A DNA stretch of 34,682 nt from Saprospiraceae bacterium (GTDB lineage: Bacteria; Bacteroidota; Bacteroidia; Chitinophagales; Saprospiraceae). Shown piece after piece: positions 33,319 through 34,682 of the stretch. A program made the position numbers and the translations under genes. Below the pieces are notes generated by a model. It made no database searches. It saw only the letters and a list, made by a program, of their open reading frames with translations, and had not been told where the DNA came from. Within the stretch, counting starts at the first letter, position 1. Each line of letters begins with the position of its first letter. The stretch covers positions 1 to 34,682 of the forward strand of contig JABFRV010000169.1 of assembly GCA_013140975.1 (NCBI GenBank), read 5' to 3'.

Positions 33319-33717
33319 TTAACGCTTGCTGAACTGAGTAGAACGACGAGCTTTACGCTTACCGAATTTCTTACGTTCAACTTCTCTTGCATCTCTGGTT
33401 AAGAATTTCTTCTCTTTAAGAGGTTTGCGATCATCCGCATTTGCTTTAACCAAAGCTCTCGAAATTCCCATTCGAATCGCTTCTGCCTGACCTTTTAATC
33501 CTCCACCGTTGACAGTAATCTTAACATCATAATTTTTCCCAGTTTCTACTGTATTTATGGGATCAGTAACTTTTGCTGCCAATTCTTTGATTGGAAAATA
33601 TTGATCAAGATTTCTACCGTTAATCAGAATTGAAGGTGTACTACTAACTGCTTTAAAGAGGTATACTCTAGCTACAGCTGCTTTCCTTCTTCCGACTGCA
33701 TTAATGATTGTTTCCAT
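33319..33717 (-). CDS. rpsI: 30S ribosomal protein S9
   Basis: Small-subunit protein whose C-terminal tail reaches the P-site tRNA. 132 residues. Family parts: AVGRRKAAVARVYLF, ILINGRNLDQYFP, VNGGGLKGQAEAIRMGISRAL and the basic C-terminus KKFGKRKARRSTQFSKR ending in Lys-Arg, as needed for tRNA contact. It starts five bases after rplM in the same transcript. Confidence 0.98.
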   Translation of the reverse strand: METIINAVGRRKAAVARVYLFKAVSSTPSILINGRNLDQYFPIKELAAKVTDPINTVETGKNYDVKITVNGGGLKGQAEAIRMGISRALVKANADDRKPLKEKKFLTRDAREVERKKFGKRKARRSTQFSKR

Positions 33718-33722
33718 TCTTT

Positions 33723-34166
33723 TTATAAGTTAATTGCTTCCGGTTTTTGAGCCTGATGATAATGGTCAGGGCCGGCGTAAATGAATAATTTTTTATACAT
33801 AGCGTCACCCAATTTATTCTTAGGTAACATTTTTCTAACTGCGACTTCGACAACTCTTGTAGGTATTCTTGCCAATAGTTCTTTAGGAGTTGTAGATTTC
33901 TGTCCTCCCGGGTAACCACTATACGTAAGATAAACCTTATTGTCCATTTTTTTTCCTGTAAATCTTACCTTCTCGGCATTGATTACAATTACATTGTCTC
34001 CGCAATCTACATGGGGTGTATAATCAACCCTATGCTTGCCTCTCAGTATATGAGCTATTTTGGAGCACATACGACCTACAGTCTGACCGTTAGCATCTAT
34101 CAGGAACCATTTGCGCTGCACATCTTCTGGACGTGTGTGGCTTGTTTTATAACTTAATGTATTCAC
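33723..34166 (-). CDS. rplM: 50S ribosomal protein L13
   Basis: Early-assembling large-subunit protein. 147 residues. Signatures: KWFLIDANGQTVGRMCSKIAHILRGK, YTPHVDCGDNVIVINAEKV, and YSGYPGGQKSTTPKELLARIPTRVVEVAVRKMLPKNKLG near the C-terminus. First gene of the ribosomal cluster, with its promoter box about 50 bases upstream. The leader of about 45-50 bases has no clear regulatory fold that I can identify. Confidence 0.98.
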   Translation of the reverse strand: MNTLSYKTSHTRPEDVQRKWFLIDANGQTVGRMCSKIAHILRGKHRVDYTPHVDCGDNVIVINAEKVRFTGKKMDNKVYLTYSGYPGGQKSTTPKELLARIPTRVVEVAVRKMLPKNKLGDAMYKKLFIYAGPDHYHQAQKPEAINL

Positions 34167-34217
34167 GTTGAACGATTTATATTCAAAAATTAATAAAAGC
34201 TTCTTTCAAAGCGGCTG

Positions 34218-34225
34218 CAAATGTA
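34218..34225 (-). promoter_or_regulatory. -7 promoter box of the rplM ribosomal operon
   Basis: On the minus strand TACATTTG matches TAnnTTTG exactly, 51 bases before the rplM ATG. No -33 TTTG at usual spacing is found. The same 8-mer is used at 2122 for tRNA-Val. Confidence 0.55.
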
Positions 34226-34622
34226 CTTTGCACAATTCAATTTTTTCTAAAATTTTTAAGATTTTTTTCATAAATGCTTGAAAAACAGGTGATTTATGGA
34301 AATAATAATAATATGGATTGCTAATTGAATTGATTTTCAATGAGTTATGAAATTATCTTTAGCTTGTAAATCAATTGATACTAATTGTTAGCTGTATTTT
34401 GTTTTCGATTGCAACTCCATTTCGTTTCTTTATCTCTGATATTTGATTTTAATTCATTCCGTGAGGGCCTTTTTGACAAATAAATGGTCAATTAAAGCTG
34501 TAGTATGGTAATCCTTTAATATTACAAAAATTTCTATTCGAAATTTTAGGTCAATTTTTTAAAGTATATTCGAATTTTTAAGCCATATTTTTAAACTATT
34601 TTATTTAAATATAAGTACTTTT
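34226..34622. other. AT-rich intergenic region between divergent genes
   Basis: No gene, RNA or strong repeat can be supported. It separates the rplM promoter from the partial gene at the right edge. Confidence 0.5.
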
Positions 34623-34682
34623 ATGAGAAACTATTTTATACTTTTTCATTCGATATTCTTTCTAATAAATTTCATACATCAC
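34623..34682 (+). CDS. Partial gene start with signal-peptide-like sequence (runs off the window)
   Basis: An open frame of 20 codons from ATG 34623 reaches the window end. It reads MRNYFILFHSIFFLINFIHH: one basic residue followed by a hydrophobic stretch, as in an exported Bacteroidota protein. A TACTTTTA sequence directly before the ATG resembles a -7 box. With only 60 bases visible, neither function nor reality as a gene can be confirmed. Confidence 0.35.
   Translation, partial: MRNYFILFHSIFFLINFIHH

Overview
This is a low-GC (roughly one third G+C by eye) bacterial chromosome segment from a member of the Bacteroidota, most likely of the Saprospiria type. The evidence is a secreted protein with a type IX secretion (T9SS) C-terminal sorting domain, SprB-like and dockerin-like modules; a HmuY-family lipoprotein paired with a TonB-dependent receptor; a Bacteroidota-type TrmB; and repeated promoter -7 boxes of the TAnnTTTG type, without obvious Shine-Dalgarno sequences. 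The taxonomic level below phylum is inference. No IS element, phage gene, CRISPR array or rRNA was seen. Most of the window is ordinary core genome; the accessory interest lies in about 2.3-2.6 kb and 6-13 kb.

Layout. 0.2-2.0 kb: mnmG (tRNA wobble-U modification). 2.15-2.23 kb: tRNA-Val(GAC) with an unusual C33, followed by a decayed remnant of a T9SS sorting domain. 2.7-6.1 kb: a GT4 glycosyltransferase divergent from nadB (NAD synthesis), which converges on trmB. 6.1-9.0 kb: an alpha/beta-hydrolase-fold membrane-anchored protein with Gly at the nucleophile position, and a large multidomain T9SS cargo protein. 9.2-12.9 kb: a HmuY-like lipoprotein and TonB receptor operon, divergent from a PchR-type AraC regulator, with three 12-bp direct repeats between them that look like operators. 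13.3-15.7 kb: TerC-family and DASS-family membrane transporters. 15.9-19.2 kb: a LytTR response regulator converging on a hybrid histidine kinase (REC plus HPt). 19.2-22.7 kb: a tight minus-strand gene run reading DUF3467, S9 peptidase, HAD phosphatase, RNase H1, then the hybrid kinase. 22.7-26.1 kb: SRAP/YedK, divergent acetyl-CoA synthetase, and an Nfu-type Fe-S scaffold. 26.1-30.9 kb: mfd, a sterol-desaturase-family enzyme and a small membrane protein. 30.9-34.2 kb: the translation cluster rplM-rpsI-rpsB-tsf, a strong hairpin terminator, then pyrH. The last 60 bases open a new plus-strand gene with a signal-peptide-like start.

How it works together. The clearest functional unit is the 9.2-12.9 kb uptake locus: surface lipoprotein, outer-membrane receptor and a ligand-responsive AraC regulator, presumably for haem or another iron-bearing ligand. 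The second is the possible phosphorelay of the hybrid kinase and LytTR regulator. Promoter-box positions were used to correct several starts (nadB, acs, the DUF3467 gene); a terminator fixes the pyrH start. Several genes (mnmG, mfd, the LytTR regulator) have the box so close to the start codon that leaderless transcripts are likely.
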